NCBI GenBank assembly: GCA_009692275.1
Contig: SHZL01000134.1
Span: 1-7,460, forward strand
Length of the DNA stretch: 7,460 nucleotides
Reading direction: 5' to 3'
DNA from: Lysobacterales bacterium
Lineage (GTDB): Bacteria; Pseudomonadota; Gammaproteobacteria; Xanthomonadales; SZUA-36
Shown in pieces: positions 6,651-7,460 of this stretch. Each line of letters opens with the position of its first letter. Within the stretch, counting starts at the first letter, position 1. Under the pieces are notes generated by a model. It made no database searches. It was not told the origin of the DNA and saw only the letters and a list, made by a program, of their open reading frames with translations. A program made the translations under genes and the position numbers.

Positions 6651-6722
6651 GGTCAGAGTACATTTTCTTTGATGGGGGCTTTTCTACCCACGGCCTTCTG
6701 TGAAAATGTACTCTGACCCCAT
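6647..6722. mobile_element. 76-bp palindromic element with perfect 21-bp terminal inverted arms (REP/MITE-like)
   Basis: The left arm 6647-6667 and right arm 6702-6722 are exact reverse complements over 21 bp (core GGGGTCAGAGTACATTTTC), separated by a 34-nt loop (6668-6701). The loop has its own possible small stem (TGGG 6673-6676, CCCA 6687-6690). It starts 17 bp after the receptor stop and ends 18 bp before the remnant hydrolase stop, between convergent genes. From memory, palindromes with this GGGGTCAGAGTA core recur between genes of many proteobacteria and beside REP-associated (Y1, IS200-like) transposases, so a non-autonomous element mobilised in trans is likely. In RNA it would form a long stable hairpin from either strand and could protect or end the receptor transcript. 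It encodes no protein. Confidence 0.7.
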
Positions 6723-6738
6723 CCGTTACCATCCGTTA
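6719..6738. repeat. Perfect 10-bp tandem duplication at right edge of palindromic element
   Basis: CCATCCGTTA occurs twice head to tail (6719-6728 and 6729-6738). Its first CCAT is also the last four bases of the palindrome's right arm. This mirrors the left side, where a different tandem duplication overlaps the arm by the same four bases. Confidence 0.85.
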
Positions 6739-6740
6739 GG

Positions 6741-7368
6741 TCAGTGCGTGGCTGCAGGCATGCCCAGCAATTCAAACGCTGCATCCAGCACCAGCGGCCA
6801 GGTGCTCGAATCTGGATCGATCATTTCGAAATGGCCTGACTGTGTTGCTTCAATCAGGCGCACCTGGTCATTAGCGGCTTCAGCCGCTGCGAAGTAGCGA
6901 CGGCCTGCCCGCCGGCTGAATGCCCTGCGGCGATCGCACGGGATGTGTCCAGGGAATATTCATCGGCCACACTGAGCATTTTATCGGCTGACTGTGCGAT
7001 GTCCTGAAATGTGCCAGGCCACCCACCGCCTGCGTCACCGATGCGCCGGTACTCAACAGTCCAGGTGGCAATGCCGCTGCGCGTGAAGGCGTCGGCGAGT
7101 TTACCGATATGGTGGATATCAAACTCCGACAACCAGCAGCCGCCATGGATCAAAATCATGACCGGGAAAGGTCCCGGTCCGTCCGGCAGGCGCAGGTCGG
7201 CGAATTGCAAAGGCCCGTCGCCATAGGGGATGCGCGTATCGGGGGTGTAATAGGGGAATGCGGCGAGGTCATCCGAGGTCATGATGGCCGGCCGCATTTC
7301 TTCAGCCATCATGGGCGCATTGCCTGGCAGGAAGGCGAACAGTAAAAAAAGAATAACACCGTGCGCAT
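6741..7368 (-). pseudogene. Remnant of a secreted alpha/beta-hydrolase (esterase/lipase-like), frameshifted and internally deleted
   Basis: The best start is ATG 7368, with AGGAGG (7379-7374) 5 nt upstream. Its frame reads MRTVLFFFY and then stops early. Adding one T to the T7 tract (7350-7344) would restore a classic signal peptide, MRTVLFFFLLFAFLPGNA, continuous with the main reading frame. The main frame holds GDGPLQFADLRLP, the oxyanion-hole motif HGGCW, EYRRIGDAGGGWPGTFQD and the nucleophile elbow GHSAGG (Ser codon 6919-6917). It then runs into an unrelated tail and a stop at 6854. The family's C-terminus resumes in another frame from about 6902 (RRYFAAAEAANDQVRLIEAT, then SGHFEMIDP with the expected catalytic His) to a TGA at 6741. 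The intervening segment, normally containing the catalytic Asp, is absent, so the locus is almost certainly inactive. An open frame from GTG 7396 bypasses the first lesion but not the second. Confidence 0.85.
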
Positions 7369-7373
7369 CTTTG

Positions 7374-7379
7374 CCTCCT
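7374..7379 (-). promoter_or_regulatory. Shine-Dalgarno of the hydrolase remnant
   Basis: AGGAGG on the minus strand, 5 nt before ATG 7368. It identifies the original start codon and so exposes the frameshift in the downstream poly-T tract. It lies inside the alternative GTG-7396 reading frame, arguing that frame is not the native start. Confidence 0.7.
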
Positions 7380-7460
7380 GGGCCATGAGAACGCACTGAC
7401 AGTTAGTGGATTCACAGTGGGGGGCAGGCTAGCACGGTATTCGGAATTGCTTCAACGAAG

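Noticed and set aside
6647..6722. Palindrome as a classical rho-independent terminator
   Set aside because: The loop is 34 nt and no T-tract follows either arm, so the canonical terminator pattern is absent; some termination or stabilising effect is still possible.
6700..6897. Plus-strand 65-codon frame starting inside the palindrome
   Set aside because: Mostly antisense to the C-terminal remnant of the hydrolase; no ribosome site or domain.

Overview
The window looks like a chromosomal piece of a Gram-negative proteobacterium, most likely a free-living gammaproteobacterium. It has moderately high GC, a large TonB-dependent outer-membrane receptor, an OmpA-type peptidoglycan-binding domain and proteobacterial-style pantothenate and CNNM/CorC genes. 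No genus can be assigned from sequence alone. No rRNA, tRNA, CRISPR array or transposase gene was seen.

Layout. From 1 to 3468 everything reads on the minus strand. Read 5' to 3' the order is a CNNM/CBS/CorC-domain inner-membrane protein (3468-2122), a small single-pass membrane protein of unknown function (2106-1603) placed just behind it, then after a short gap with a candidate promoter a DUF2520/Rossmann oxidoreductase (1506-742), whose stop codon overlaps the GTG start of panB (745 to beyond base 1). The last two form a translationally coupled pair. The oxidoreductase is a good candidate for a PanG-type ketopantoate reductase, so the two would make ketopantoate and reduce it to pantoate in vitamin B5/CoA synthesis. 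A 239-bp AT-rich divergent intergenic region (3469-3707) carries candidate promoters in both directions.

On the plus strand, 3708-6629 encodes the most unusual gene: a complete TonB-dependent receptor (signal peptide, TonB box, plug, barrel) continued in the same frame into a run of eight prolines, a calcium-binding-like Asp-rich/Cys linker and a full OmpA C-terminal peptidoglycan-binding domain. Both ends of a TonB-dependent barrel face the periplasm, so this domain would be placed to anchor the transporter to the cell wall.

Immediately downstream lies a 76-bp palindromic element (6647-6722) with perfect 21-bp arms, bordered on each side by a short perfect tandem duplication. It resembles the small dispersed palindromes associated with REP/Y1 transposases. 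Beyond it, on the minus strand and convergent with the receptor, is the decayed remnant of a secreted alpha/beta-hydrolase (7368-6741). It has a one-base frameshift in a poly-T tract inside its signal peptide and an internal deletion that removed the region expected to hold the catalytic Asp.
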